Source of the DNA: Viridibacillus sp050279675
GTDB taxonomy: Bacteria > Bacillota > Bacilli > Bacillales_A > Planococcaceae
Assembly: GCF_050279675.1 (NCBI RefSeq)
Contig: NZ_JBNNUK010000010.1
Coordinates: forward strand, 90,192 to 154,191
Direction of reading: 5' to 3'
Length of the DNA: 64,000 bases
Made by a program: the position numbers and the translations under genes. Shown piece by piece: positions 37,025 to 44,999 of this stretch (the first letter of the stretch is position 1; every line of letters starts with the position of its first letter). Under the pieces are notes generated by a model. That model was not told where the DNA came from and did not search any database. It saw only the letters and a list, made by a program, of their open reading frames with translations.

Positions 37025-37282
37025 ATGGCAGAACAACAAGTAGAAGTAAAACTTAAATCAGGACTACAAGCAAGACAGGCTGCTTTGTTCGTACAAGAAG
37101 CAAATCGCTACTCTGCGGATGTATTTTTGACGAAAGAAAATAAAAAAGTAAATGCTAAAAGTATTATGGGTATTATGAGTTTGGCTGTTGCAAAAGGATC
37201 TAACGTTATTTTAACTGCAGATGGTGCCGATGAAGCACTTGCATTAAAAGGTCTAGTAAAACTAATTCAATCTGAGGATTAA
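37025..37282 (+). CDS. crh: HPr-like catabolite repression protein Crh
   Basis: This 85-residue HPr paralogue has Gln15 (LKSGLQARQ), where true HPr has the PTS-active His, and retains Ser46 (AKSIMGIMSL), the HprK target. It therefore acts only in regulation: P-Ser-Crh is a CcpA co-repressor. HprK is encoded upstream in the same window. GGAGGAG precedes the ATG. It ends the operon. Confidence 0.96.
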   Translation: MAEQQVEVKLKSGLQARQAALFVQEANRYSADVFLTKENKKVNAKSIMGIMSLAVAKGSNVILTADGADEALALKGLVKLIQSED

Positions 37283-37295
37283 ATGAATACAATAT

Positions 37296-37335
37296 AAAAA
37301 CCGCTATTCTCATCTTACGAGAATAGCGGTTTTTT
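37296..37335. terminator. Bidirectional terminator crh / clpP
   Basis: A perfect 16-bp stem (AAAAACCGCTATTCTC at 37296-37311 with 37319-37334) has a 7-base loop. It serves two convergent genes. Confidence 0.92.
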
Positions 37336-37341
37336 AGGTGT

Positions 37342-37932
37342 TTATTTAATTTCGTTACGTTCAAAAATTTGATCGATTAAACCATATTCTTTCGCACGCT
37401 CAGCTGTCATGAAGTTATCACGATCTGTGTCTTTTGCTATAACTTCGATTGGTTGACCTGTACGTTCAGATAAAATACTGTTTAGTTTTTCACGAAGGAA
37501 TAAAATGCGTTTTGCAGCAATTTCAATTTCAGTCGCTTGACCTTGCGCACCACCTAGTGGTTGGTGAATCATAACTTCAGCATTTGGTAATGCAAAGCGT
37601 TTCCCTTTTTCACCAGCAGCAAGTAAGAATGCACCCATAGATGCAGCCATACCGATACAAATTGTTTGTACATTTGGTTTGATGAATTGCATAGTATCGT
37701 AGATTGCCATACCAGCTGTAATGCTACCACCAGGGCTGTTAATGTATATAGAGATATCTTTCTCTGGATCTTCAGCTTCTAGGAATAAAAGTTGAGCAAC
37801 AATAGCGTTTGCAACGTTGTCATCGATAGCGCTACCTAACATAATAATACGGTCTTTCAATAAGCGTGAGTAAATGTCATAAGCACGTTCACCGCGGTTT
37901 GTCTGTTCAATAACTGTAGGGATTAAGTTCAT
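37342..37932 (-). CDS. clpP: ATP-dependent Clp protease proteolytic subunit
   Basis: This 196-residue serine protease forms the ClpP barrel and works with ClpX/ClpC to degrade damaged and regulatory proteins. The catalytic Ser is in GMAASMGAFLL (about residue 97), the His in MIHQPLGG (about 122) and the Asp in DTDRDNFMTA (about 171). ATG 37932 with GAGGAGGAT upstream is preferred over a more distal ATG at 37962. A CtsR box overlaps the promoter, indicating heat-stress control. Confidence 0.97.
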   Translation of the reverse strand: MNLIPTVIEQTNRGERAYDIYSRLLKDRIIMLGSAIDDNVANAIVAQLLFLEAEDPEKDISIYINSPGGSITAGMAIYDTMQFIKPNVQTICIGMAASMGAFLLAAGEKGKRFALPNAEVMIHQPLGGAQGQATEIEIAAKRILFLREKLNSILSERTGQPIEVIAKDTDRDNFMTAERAKEYGLIDQIFERNEIK

Positions 37933-38001
37933 AAGAATATCCTCCTCAAAAGGTAAATTCAATTTTCCTGTATAAAAGCAATTTGCTTCTATTGTATCTT
38001 A

Positions 38002-38031
38002 ATCATACACATTATGGTCAAGGAAGGTCAA
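38002..38031 (-). promoter_or_regulatory. Sigma-A promoter of clpP
   Basis: On the minus strand TTGACC (38031-38026) is 18 bp from TATGAT (38007-38002). Its -35 lies inside the CtsR box. Confidence 0.65.
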
Positions 38032-38032
38032 A
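38016..38032 (+). promoter_or_regulatory. CtsR operator upstream of clpP
   Basis: The heptad direct repeat GGTCAAG-GAA-GGTCAAA fits the CtsR consensus RGTCAAA-NAN-RGTCAAA with one mismatch and overlaps the clpP -35. CtsR would repress clpP until heat or protein stress. The ctsR gene is not in the window. Confidence 0.85.
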
Positions 38033-38109
38033 TGATTCGAATCCAATATTTATATGGTTGAATTGTTTTGGTTTCCTTTGTATAATAGAAAAGTCGCAAT
38101 TGATGAATG

Positions 38110-38181
38110 GCCCTCGTAGTGTAATGGATAACACATAAGATTCCGGTTCTTAGGCTGGGGGTTCGATTCCCTCCGAGGGCG
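38110..38181 (+). tRNA. tRNA-Arg (anticodon CCG)
   Basis: The sequence folds as a standard 72-nt cloverleaf. The acceptor stem GCCCTCG (38110-38116) pairs with CGAGGGC (38174-38180). The anticodon stem TAAGA/TCTTA carries loop TTCCGGT (anticodon CCG). A T arm with GGTTCGATTCC and discriminator G at 38181 are present. CCA is not encoded. It reads CGG arginine codons. Confidence 0.93.
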
Positions 38182-38197
38182 TATATAACTGCACTTT

Positions 38198-38239
38198 AAA
38201 CATCTATGTCGTTATTTAAATAGCGACATAGATGTTTTT
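38198..38239 (+). terminator. Terminator after tRNA-Arg
   Basis: A near-perfect 20-bp inverted repeat (AAACATCTATGTCG... at 38198-38217 with 38218-38237, one G-U) ends in a T tract. Confidence 0.85.
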
Positions 38240-38306
38240 GTATGATGGGCTCCAATAATGATAATATGCCCAAATCAATAGAATAATAAACTGTCATATA
38301 GAAATT

Positions 38307-38339
38307 AAAAGTCGCTTTAATATTGAAAAGCGACTTTTT
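38307..38339. terminator. Terminator hairpin downstream of the TetR gene
   Basis: AAAAGTCGCTTT (38307-38318) pairs with AAAGCGACTTTT, with T and A runs on both sides. On the minus strand it ends the TetR gene. Confidence 0.8.
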
Positions 38340-38347
38340 GTGTCCAA

Positions 38348-39256
38348 CTAATTACTATTTAATATGTCTAGGTTGTTATTTTGTTTTATAAATAGCCATA
38401 TAAGATTTGCAATTTCTTGGGCTTCTGCAGCATGTTTAGTACCTTTAAAGCTAGTGTTAAAGGGTAATACAATTGCTTCAATTATATAGTAGGGGATGGT
38501 TTCTTCTTGTAATGATTTTATAAGGCAGGCTGTATATTCTTTACCAGCTTGTAAGTCATCTTCAATAAGACCTTCTGAAAATCCAGTTAGCTGTTCTGTT
38601 AAATACTCTTTTGTTACATATTTATGTTTGAAATTCTCATGTAAGTACTTTGCTAGATCACAGCCTAAGAAATGTTCACCTCTCTCAATTTGAGCTGGTA
38701 AAACGGCATCTAGCTGTTGAATTACGTATTTCACAATCTGTACTGGGTCTAGAGCATCTTCACGTGTAATTTTCCAAATATGCAACATATGTTGCATCAT
38801 ACCGAAAGTTAGGATGGCAGCATCGTAACAGTGTGGCTTTGATTCTTCTCCGTAAATATCGACAATTCGTTTTGCGAGCCAATTTAACTCGTTTAGATGA
38901 AATCGCATTACTACTTCTTTAAGTTCTGGGTCACCCGAATGGAAAATCGATTCAAAGATAGGGATTAAATTTTGATCACGGTTTATTTGCATCAATACAG
39001 CGATTTGCTTAGCTAGTATGTCTTTATCTTTTGGATCCTGTCCTATAAGCATCTCATGCTTGCGAACATCGGCTTCCTCACGACCTTTAGCTATTATTGC
39101 GATTAAACATTCGTTTTTTGAAGCAAAATAATTATAAAAAGTGCCTTTAGAAATATGCGATTCATCTAGAATATCTTGGATGGAAGTATTTTGAAAACCT
39201 TTTTCGACGAACAGCTTTTGAGAGGCAACGATAACTTGACGTTTACGATTGTTCAT
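38348..39256 (-). CDS. TetR/AcrR family regulator, long form
   Basis: This 302-residue regulator, longer than the usual 190-220, has an N-terminal TetR helix-turn-helix (SIQDILDESHISKGTFYNYF, about residues 25-44) and an extended helical ligand domain. It is divergent from the MFS exporter at 39428, the usual layout for a repressor and its drug pump. An inverted repeat (TTTCCAA/TTGGAAA) in the shared promoter region is a candidate operator. GGTGAAG precedes the ATG. The ligand is unknown. Confidence 0.87.
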   Translation of the reverse strand: MNNRKRQVIVASQKLFVEKGFQNTSIQDILDESHISKGTFYNYFASKNECLIAIIAKGREEADVRKHEMLIGQDPKDKDILAKQIAVLMQINRDQNLIPIFESIFHSGDPELKEVVMRFHLNELNWLAKRIVDIYGEESKPHCYDAAILTFGMMQHMLHIWKITREDALDPVQIVKYVIQQLDAVLPAQIERGEHFLGCDLAKYLHENFKHKYVTKEYLTEQLTGFSEGLIEDDLQAGKEYTACLIKSLQEETIPYYIIEAIVLPFNTSFKGTKHAAEAQEIANLIWLFIKQNNNLDILNSN

Positions 39257-39269
39257 AACTTCACCTATA

Positions 39270-39304
39270 TTTCCAATTAGTGTACTATCATTCTAACTTG
39301 GAAA
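39270..39304. promoter_or_regulatory. Inverted repeat in the TetR/MFS promoter region
   Basis: TTTCCAA (39270-39276) and TTGGAAA (39298-39304) are inverted and 21 bases apart, just upstream of the regulator's start. This is a candidate autoregulatory operator of the TetR protein, with weak evidence. Confidence 0.35.
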
Positions 39305-39427
39305 CGCTTTAATATCAATGTTTATGAAATACCAAAATTTTTTAGTTGAAAAAGTTGTACCGTGAGTATAAAATGAATCAAGTAAACTTCTATATACGAA
39401 ATATAATGAAAGTAGAGAGGATATAAA

Positions 39428-40975
39428 ATGAATAGTAACGCATTACAGAAAAAGCCACCTTACGCAATGATAGTAATCTTGTTTATAGGTGCTTTTGTTT
39501 CTTTTCTTAACAACACATTATTAAATGTGGCATTACCAACGATAATGAAGGAGTTTGATGTAGCGGCTTCTCAAGTTCAATGGCTATCAACGGGTTATAT
39601 GCTTGTCGGAGGTATATTAGTTCCAGCAAGTGCCTTCTTTATCACTCGATTTAAAAACCGTCATTTATTTATTACATCAATGACTTTATTTTCTATAGGT
39701 ACAGCATTAGCTATATTGGCTCCAGAGTTCTGGGTGCTTATTGCAGCTCGTATGATCCAAGCAGCAGGTGCAGCAGTATTAGGACCGTTATTAATGAATG
39801 TTATGTTAACAAGTTTCCCAATTGAAAAACGTGGATCTGTTATGGGTATCTTCGGTCTAGTAATGATTTCTGCTCCAGCTATCGGTCCAACATTATCAGG
39901 CTGGATTATAGAGCACTATGATTGGCGTATGTTATTTGAAATCATCTTGCCTTTCGCAATTCTTGTATTATTACTAGCAATCTTTAAACTAGGCAATGTA
40001 ATGGAAACAAGAAAAGTAAGTCTAGATGTCTTTTCATTAATCTTGTCTACAATTGGATTTGGTTCTTTACTTTATGGCTTCAGTTCAGCAGGAGATAAAG
40101 GTTGGGATAGTCCAATCGTTTACGGTACAATTATTGTCGGTGTTTTAGGTATTGCTGCATTTGTTATTAGACAACTGTTCTTGGAACAACCTTTGCTAGA
40201 TGTTAGAATCTACAAACATCCGATGTTTGCGCTATCTTCAGCGATTTCAATCGCCGTTTCTATGGCAATGTTCTCAGGTATGATTATTACACCAATTTAT
40301 GTTCAAACAGTTCGTGGTATTTCGCCTTTTGATGCCGGATTATTAATGCTACCAGGTGCGCTTGTGATGGGGATTATGTCACCAATTACAGGTAAGTTAT
40401 TTGATAAATTTGGACCTAAAGCATTGGCTCTTACTGGGTTAACAATTACTACGATTGCAACATTTGAGTTAACAAAATTAACTGCTGATACGAGTTATGG
40501 TTACTTAATGTTTGCATATACAATTCGTATGTTTGGTATGTCTATGGTTTCGATGCCGATTATGACAAATGGTTTAAACCAATTACCAATGAAGTTGAAT
40601 CCACATGGTACTGCCATGAATAATACGCTACAACAAGTTTCTGGTGCGATTGGTTCAGCTGTATTAATCACAATTATGACAAAGCATACAGCAACTCGTG
40701 CACAAGAGATAGGTTTAGAAATGAAAGAAAAAATGGCTTCAGCTGTGCAATCTGGTAATGTACCAAGTGCAACAGAAATTGCTCAAATGAAAGCTCAAGT
40801 TGGTCAACAAGCGTTGATTGATGGCATTAACTTCTCATTCTTTGTAGCTATGGGTATTACGATAGTTGCTCTTATCTTAGCGCTATTCGTTAAACGTGTT
40901 CCGGTTAATGGAAATTCAATGAAACCAACTGAAAACACTCAAACTCAAGAGCAAAAAGAAGAAGTTACAGCGTAA
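39428..40975 (+). CDS. MFS multidrug transporter, DHA2 (14-helix) family
   Basis: This 515-residue proton-driven exporter of the EmrB/QacA group has about fourteen hydrophobic helices. Motif A-like and DHA2 motifs include LNNTLLNVALPTIMKEFDV, WLSTGYMLVGGILVPASAF and the motif C stretch GPTLSGWIIEHYDWR. It exports unknown toxic compounds. It is divergently transcribed from the TetR gene. The C-terminal tail is hydrophilic (Gln/Glu-rich). Confidence 0.9.
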   Translation: MNSNALQKKPPYAMIVILFIGAFVSFLNNTLLNVALPTIMKEFDVAASQVQWLSTGYMLVGGILVPASAFFITRFKNRHLFITSMTLFSIGTALAILAPEFWVLIAARMIQAAGAAVLGPLLMNVMLTSFPIEKRGSVMGIFGLVMISAPAIGPTLSGWIIEHYDWRMLFEIILPFAILVLLLAIFKLGNVMETRKVSLDVFSLILSTIGFGSLLYGFSSAGDKGWDSPIVYGTIIVGVLGIAAFVIRQLFLEQPLLDVRIYKHPMFALSSAISIAVSMAMFSGMIITPIYVQTVRGISPFDAGLLMLPGALVMGIMSPITGKLFDKFGPKALALTGLTITTIATFELTKLTADTSYGYLMFAYTIRMFGMSMVSMPIMTNGLNQLPMKLNPHGTAMNNTLQQVSGAIGSAVLITIMTKHTATRAQEIGLEMKEKMASAVQSGNVPSATEIAQMKAQVGQQALIDGINFSFFVAMGITIVALILALFVKRVPVNGNSMKPTENTQTQEQKEEVTA

Positions 40976-40982
40976 CAAAAGA

Positions 40983-41023
40983 AAACGCTCAGTCATGACG
41001 TAAAGTCATAACTGGGCGTTTTT
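40983..41023. terminator. Terminator between MFS gene and coat-protein gene
   Basis: AACGCTCAGT.ATGAC (from 40984) pairs with GTCAT.ACTGGGCGTT (ending 41020), with one mismatch and a G-U, followed by five T. It lies between convergent genes. Confidence 0.8.
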
Positions 41024-41024
41024 G

Positions 41025-41645
41025 TTATTGTAGACGGGAATTTGGAGCGGGGGCAAAAGCATTTAATAACTCTTGCATATCTTTTCCGTCTAATTGTGGG
41101 ACTTGGTAATACTTATGTTTGTTTTGATACAGGGATAATTCGTAAGCCATTTCGATACAGTTCGGTACTGAATCGGCTAGCACACGTCTTGTGACGGGGT
41201 TAGTTGTTTCGAGGGCAGTTGTTACCTTACATGAAGCGAGTTGTTTATGACCACCTAGTAAGTAACCTGAAATCATTTCGTCATTCAGCTCAGAAGCATT
41301 GGACATTGGTTTTTTTGGTTGGGATGGTTCTAGGCCGTAGATGAAATCATGGTTAAGTTTCATCTTATAGCTACCTGTCGGATGTGATGGGTCACGTCCT
41401 GTTCTAAATGACTCAACTGTAATATTGTACTCATCTAAGCTGAAACTGTACTGGCGGTCTAAAATATCCAGTAATACGGGGTCTTGTACGTGTGGACGCA
41501 AAAGTACAGCGTGATTAAGCATAGCAACTGTTTCAGATAATGTTTCGTGCATATCTAAAACTTCATGGCCACCATGGTTCATCATCGCAGATTGTGGTTT
41601 ATACATATTACCGGATTCAGTTTGTCCAAATTGGTTATTAGTCAA
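41025..41645 (-). CDS. CotF-type spore coat protein
   Basis: This 206-residue protein has a CotF-like region: the N-terminal half has EVLDMHETLSETVAMLNHAV, and the C-terminal helical bundle has EMISGYLLGGHKQLASCKV and PNCIEMAYELSLYQNKHKYY. CotF-family proteins are processed coat proteins of endospores, so the organism probably sporulates. A good AAGGAGG lies upstream of the start. The second half also resembles the ferritin-like fold of this family. The N-terminal ~30 residues are low in complexity. Confidence 0.8.
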   Translation of the reverse strand: MTNNQFGQTESGNMYKPQSAMMNHGGHEVLDMHETLSETVAMLNHAVLLRPHVQDPVLLDILDRQYSFSLDEYNITVESFRTGRDPSHPTGSYKMKLNHDFIYGLEPSQPKKPMSNASELNDEMISGYLLGGHKQLASCKVTTALETTNPVTRRVLADSVPNCIEMAYELSLYQNKHKYYQVPQLDGKDMQELLNAFAPAPNSRLQ

Positions 41646-41817
41646 TTGTTTGGCCTCCTTAATGAAATAGCGTTTTACCGCAATTGTAGTATGTATTTAA
41701 TGCAAAACATTATACGATGAAAATGAAACTTCCAAATGTTTGAAGCATATAATGAGTCATATGTTTTTCCATAAGGAAGTGATGGGAGAATAATTAAAAA
41801 ATGAGGAGGCCATTCAT

Positions 41818-42399
41818 CTGAAAAAGTTGGTCACACCCTTAATAATAATAGCCGTAATAATTGGTGTTATTGCGATGCTGATTGTGCCACGCTATAACAA
41901 GTTAGTGACTGCAGATGAACAAGTGGATTCGAAGTATGCTCAAATTGAAAATCAATTACAAAGACGTTTAGATTTAATACCTAATTTAGTGAATACAGTT
42001 AAAGGATATGCAAATCATGAAAAGGAGATTATGACGGACATCGCTGAATCTAGATCGAAATTGGCTGGGGCGAATACACCACAAGATCAAGCTATCGCAA
42101 ATGATGAGTTAACAGGTGCATTAAATCGATTATTGGTTGTTGTAGAAAAGTATCCTGATTTAAAAGCAGACACGAATTTCCGCCAACTGATGGATGAACT
42201 CTCTGGAACTGAAAATCGTATTGCTGTCGCTCGTGAAGATTATAATGAAGAAGTAAATAGTTATAATAAATTAAGAAGAGCATTTCCAGGGAATCTTATT
42301 GCTGGAATGTTCAATTTTGAGAAAAAAGAATATTTTAAAGCTAATCCTAATGCCAATGATGCTCCCGCAGTAGATTTTGGCGGAAATGATTCAAAATGA
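41818..42399 (+). CDS. lemA: LemA family protein, probable CTG start
   Basis: This 193-residue membrane-anchored protein has one N-terminal helix (about residues 5-22) followed by the LemA domain (YNKLVTADEQVDSKYAQIEN, RRLDLIPNLVNTVKGYA, and the C-terminal YNKLRRAFPGNLIAGMF). The proposed start is CTG 41818, because AGGAGG lies 8 bases before it and it adds Lys-Lys before the helix. The next TTG (41827) is 17 bases from that site. It overlaps the TPM-domain gene by ATGA. LemA function is not well defined. Confidence 0.88.
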   Translation: MKKLVTPLIIIAVIIGVIAMLIVPRYNKLVTADEQVDSKYAQIENQLQRRLDLIPNLVNTVKGYANHEKEIMTDIAESRSKLAGANTPQDQAIANDELTGALNRLLVVVEKYPDLKADTNFRQLMDELSGTENRIAVAREDYNEEVNSYNKLRRAFPGNLIAGMFNFEKKEYFKANPNANDAPAVDFGGNDSK

Positions 42400-43196
42400 A
42401 AATAATCAATCTTGTACTAGGTGTATTATTTACTGGGGTGTTATTTTTTATAACTTCTGCAACGACACAAGCCGCAACCTTACCCAAGCCTGAGCAAGAT
42501 GGTTATGTGCAGGATTTCGCAAATGTTGTATCAAAAGACACAAAAGAAGAATTGAATGAGCTATCCAAAAATTTAGAGATTGCAACCGGTGCACAAATTT
42601 ATATTTTAACAGTAGATACTTTAGGTGGTTTGGATGCCGCTTCTTACGGTACAAAAATTGTGCGTGCATGGGGAATTGGGAGCAAAGAAAAGAATAATGG
42701 TGTACTTATTTTAGCAAGCTTTGGTGAGGCAGAAGGCGACCGGGATTTACATATTACTGTTGGTCAAGGTCTGGAAGGCGCATTACCTGATGCTAAAATT
42801 GGAAGGATTTTAGATGAATATATGGTACCGAATTTAAAGGCTGGAAATTATGACGCCGCCTTTAGTTCTGCATATAAGTTAATATATAATATCGTTGCAG
42901 AGGAATATAACTGGAATGGGCAAGTAGCTAATCCTGTAAAACCTGAAGAAGAAGGGGTATCACCACTAGCGATTATCATCATCGTTATTCTTTTTTTAAT
43001 CGTATATAGTATATTTTCAAAAGGCGGAGGTGGATCTGGTGGTTCACGAGGTCGCCGAAGAGGTTTATATGATTATGGTGGTGGCTGGGGGAGTTTTAAT
43101 TCTGGTGGCAGTGGTAAATCTAGTGGCGGAAGTTTCGGTGGATTCAACGGCGGTGGAGGATCATCAGCTGGTGGAGGAGCAGGTCGTAAATGGTAG
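42396..43196 (+). CDS. TPM-domain (YgcG-like) membrane protein with glycine-rich tail
   Basis: This 266-residue protein has a signal peptide (about residues 1-26) and an extracellular TPM/DUF477 domain (about 32-165; GYVQDFANVVS, VGQGLEGALPDAKIGRIL). A transmembrane helix (about 188-206) precedes a Gly/Ser-rich, Arg-containing C-terminus. TPM proteins of this kind are often paired with LemA, as here with a 4-base overlap. A role in membrane-protein or envelope quality control is suggested but unproven. Confidence 0.87.
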   Translation: MKIINLVLGVLFTGVLFFITSATTQAATLPKPEQDGYVQDFANVVSKDTKEELNELSKNLEIATGAQIYILTVDTLGGLDAASYGTKIVRAWGIGSKEKNNGVLILASFGEAEGDRDLHITVGQGLEGALPDAKIGRILDEYMVPNLKAGNYDAAFSSAYKLIYNIVAEEYNWNGQVANPVKPEEEGVSPLAIIIIVILFLIVYSIFSKGGGGSGGSRGRRRGLYDYGGGWGSFNSGGSGKSSGGSFGGFNGGGGSSAGGGAGRKW

Positions 43197-43202
43197 ATGA
43201 GG

Positions 43203-43234
43203 TGGTTTCGCAAAATTGCGGAACCATTTTTTTT
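43203..43234 (+). terminator. Terminator after the lemA/TPM pair
   Basis: TGGTTTCGCAA (43203-43213) pairs with TTGCGGAACCA (43216-43226, one G-U), then eight T. Confidence 0.88.
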
Positions 43235-43297
43235 ATATGTGTTTCCGATTGGCATGCTCATCGCATAAACTTTATAATTGATGTGGGGGTGTGAAAA

Positions 43298-44572
43298 ATG
43301 TCATTTCGCATTGAGCAATCGCAAACACAAATTCAAAAACTAGCGCTAACGCAGGAAATGCGGCAATCATTAGATTTATTGCAATATTCCTCTGAAGAAC
43401 TGCATGCTTTTCTACAAGAAAAACAAGTGGAAAATCCCTTTTTAAAAATAAAAGTAAAAACATCAAAGAATCAACCAACTAAAGATTGGGTAGAATGGAC
43501 TGCATCAGAACAATCGGATTCAATTCAAAGCTCTATTATGGATCAGTTATTAAACCAATCCTTATCTCCTGAATGTAAAAAGGCTATCAATTGGTTAATT
43601 AATGATTTTGATGACTTTGGCTTCTTAACAAGTACGGATGAAGAATATTCTAAATGGGTAGGTCTGAATATTTCAACTATAAAACAAGCTAGACAATACA
43701 TATTACAATGTGAACCAACCGGCATTGGCGCTAGCTCGATGTCACAATGTTTGTTATTACAAGCAGAAAAAAGGCAAATGGATGAAGTTGTTTGCAATAT
43801 TTTATCTAGTTACTACACGTTATTTATTGAGAAAAGGTGGCAGGAGTTAGGGCGTATTTCAAACTATTCTTTAAAACAAATTCAACAAGCAGCTGATGCA
43901 ATTGGTACGTTGAATCCATCACCTATTGATTATTTAAGAACACCTAAAACAGAATATATAATTTCGGAAGCAGACGTTTTTTTTGAAAATGGTAAATTGT
44001 TAATTCGATACGCAAAGGAAGCATTCCCTTCTGTCGAGTTAGATGAAGAGTATGTTAAGCAAATCCACGGAGATCAAGAATCTCTTGCTTATATTAATGG
44101 AATGAAGGAACAGGTACGTATTATAGATAAGCAATTATTGCAAAGAAAAGAAACTCTGCGCCAAGTCATTCAAGAAATCGTTAAAAAGCAATCTGCATTT
44201 TTTTCAAAAGGTTACGATGCCATTGTTCCTTATACAATGACAGAATTAGCTACAAAGTTAGCGTTACATGAGTCGACGATAAGCAGGACAATTAAAGAAA
44301 AATATATTCATACTGCATTGGGTACATTACCATTACGTAGATTCTTTTCACAGCGGTCAACGATGGTCAAGGACGAAGATATTTCTGTAGATCGTGTCAA
44401 AACACAGTTACAACAATTAATACAAGCTGAAGATAAAACAAAGCCATTATCTGATCAAGCAATAAAAGGTTTGCTCGAGCAGCAAGGTTTGGTATTATCA
44501 AGGCGTGTCATAGCGAAGTATCGGGAGCAATTAGGTATACTTGCTTCGGCGAAACGAAAAAGGTTTGAGTAA
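43298..44572 (+). CDS. sigL: RNA polymerase sigma-54 factor
   Basis: This 424-residue sigma-54 has the glutamine-rich region I (QKLALTQEMRQSLDLLQYSSEEL, split here over residues 14-36), a core-binding domain (about 90-260), a DNA-binding helix-turn-helix (MTELATKLALHESTISRTIKEKY lies near 310-332) and the C-terminal RpoN box SRRVIAKYREQLGI. It directs enhancer-dependent transcription. No enhancer-binding activator is in this window. GGGGGTG precedes the ATG. Confidence 0.95.
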   Translation: MSFRIEQSQTQIQKLALTQEMRQSLDLLQYSSEELHAFLQEKQVENPFLKIKVKTSKNQPTKDWVEWTASEQSDSIQSSIMDQLLNQSLSPECKKAINWLINDFDDFGFLTSTDEEYSKWVGLNISTIKQARQYILQCEPTGIGASSMSQCLLLQAEKRQMDEVVCNILSSYYTLFIEKRWQELGRISNYSLKQIQQAADAIGTLNPSPIDYLRTPKTEYIISEADVFFENGKLLIRYAKEAFPSVELDEEYVKQIHGDQESLAYINGMKEQVRIIDKQLLQRKETLRQVIQEIVKKQSAFFSKGYDAIVPYTMTELATKLALHESTISRTIKEKYIHTALGTLPLRRFFSQRSTMVKDEDISVDRVKTQLQQLIQAEDKTKPLSDQAIKGLLEQQGLVLSRRVIAKYREQLGILASAKRKRFE

Positions 44573-44584
44573 TGAGGTGAGTAG

Positions 44585-44827
44585 ATGAACATTAAATATT
44601 ATAGTCGTCCGGGTTGCGGGCTTTGTGAAGAAGGGATAGAACTATTAAAGTTAGTACAAGAAGATGTCTCATTTACAATAGAAGAAATTAATATTGAAAC
44701 AGATGATTCATTGCATGAGCAATTCATGTTAATGATTCCGGTTGTTGAAAAGAACGGAGAAATCGTTCAATATGGAGCACTTGATTATGTAACTTTATTA
44801 GAGGGATTAGCTATTGAAGAGGGGTAG
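44585..44827 (+). CDS. Glutaredoxin-like/thioredoxin-fold small protein
   Basis: This 80-residue thioredoxin-fold protein has an N-terminal CGLC redox-type motif (SRPGCGLCEE, about residues 8-17), and a cis-Pro is probably in MIPVVEKNGE. It belongs to the DUF836/glutaredoxin-like group. It starts 12 bases after sigL and ends before the cggR promoter, so it is likely co-transcribed with sigL. Its function is not known. Confidence 0.85.
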   Translation: MNIKYYSRPGCGLCEEGIELLKLVQEDVSFTIEEINIETDDSLHEQFMLMIPVVEKNGEIVQYGALDYVTLLEGLAIEEG

Positions 44828-44842
44828 TTATCCTCTTTTTTT
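44817..44842 (+). terminator. Short terminator overlapping the stop of the glutaredoxin-like gene
   Basis: AAGAGG and CCTCTT form a short stem around the stop codon and run into seven T. Confidence 0.6.
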
Positions 44843-44877
44843 AGTTAAAAAAAGTTGATTTTTAATTCACTTTTTAG

Positions 44878-44906
44878 TTGCGAATTTTGAAAGGCAATTG
44901 TATACT
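44878..44906 (+). promoter_or_regulatory. Promoter of the cggR-gapA glycolytic operon
   Basis: TTGCGA (44878-44883) and TATACT (44901-44906) are 17 bp apart, about 95 bases before cggR and just upstream of the operator-like repeat. Confidence 0.65.
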
Positions 44907-44937
44907 ATGTGCAGGAAAGAAATTTTTTTACCCCATG

Positions 44938-44973
44938 TGGGACAAAATTTTAACCAGTGGGATAGAAATTAAC
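44938..44973 (+). promoter_or_regulatory. Candidate CggR operator (20-bp-period repeat)
   Basis: TGGGAC (44938-44943) and TGGGAT (44958-44963) recur with a 20-bp period. This is the spacing of the two CGGGAC half-sites in the B. subtilis CggR operator, between promoter and cggR start. The inner TGTC parts of the consensus are poorly kept, so the match is partial. Confidence 0.6.
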
Positions 44974-44999
44974 CCGCAGCTGATGGAGGACGTAAAAAT

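Noticed and set aside
43073..43261. Proline-rich minus-strand protein opposite the TPM gene
   Set aside because: It is the mirror of the glycine-rich tail codons (GGT/GGC read as ACC/GCC) with no start signals.
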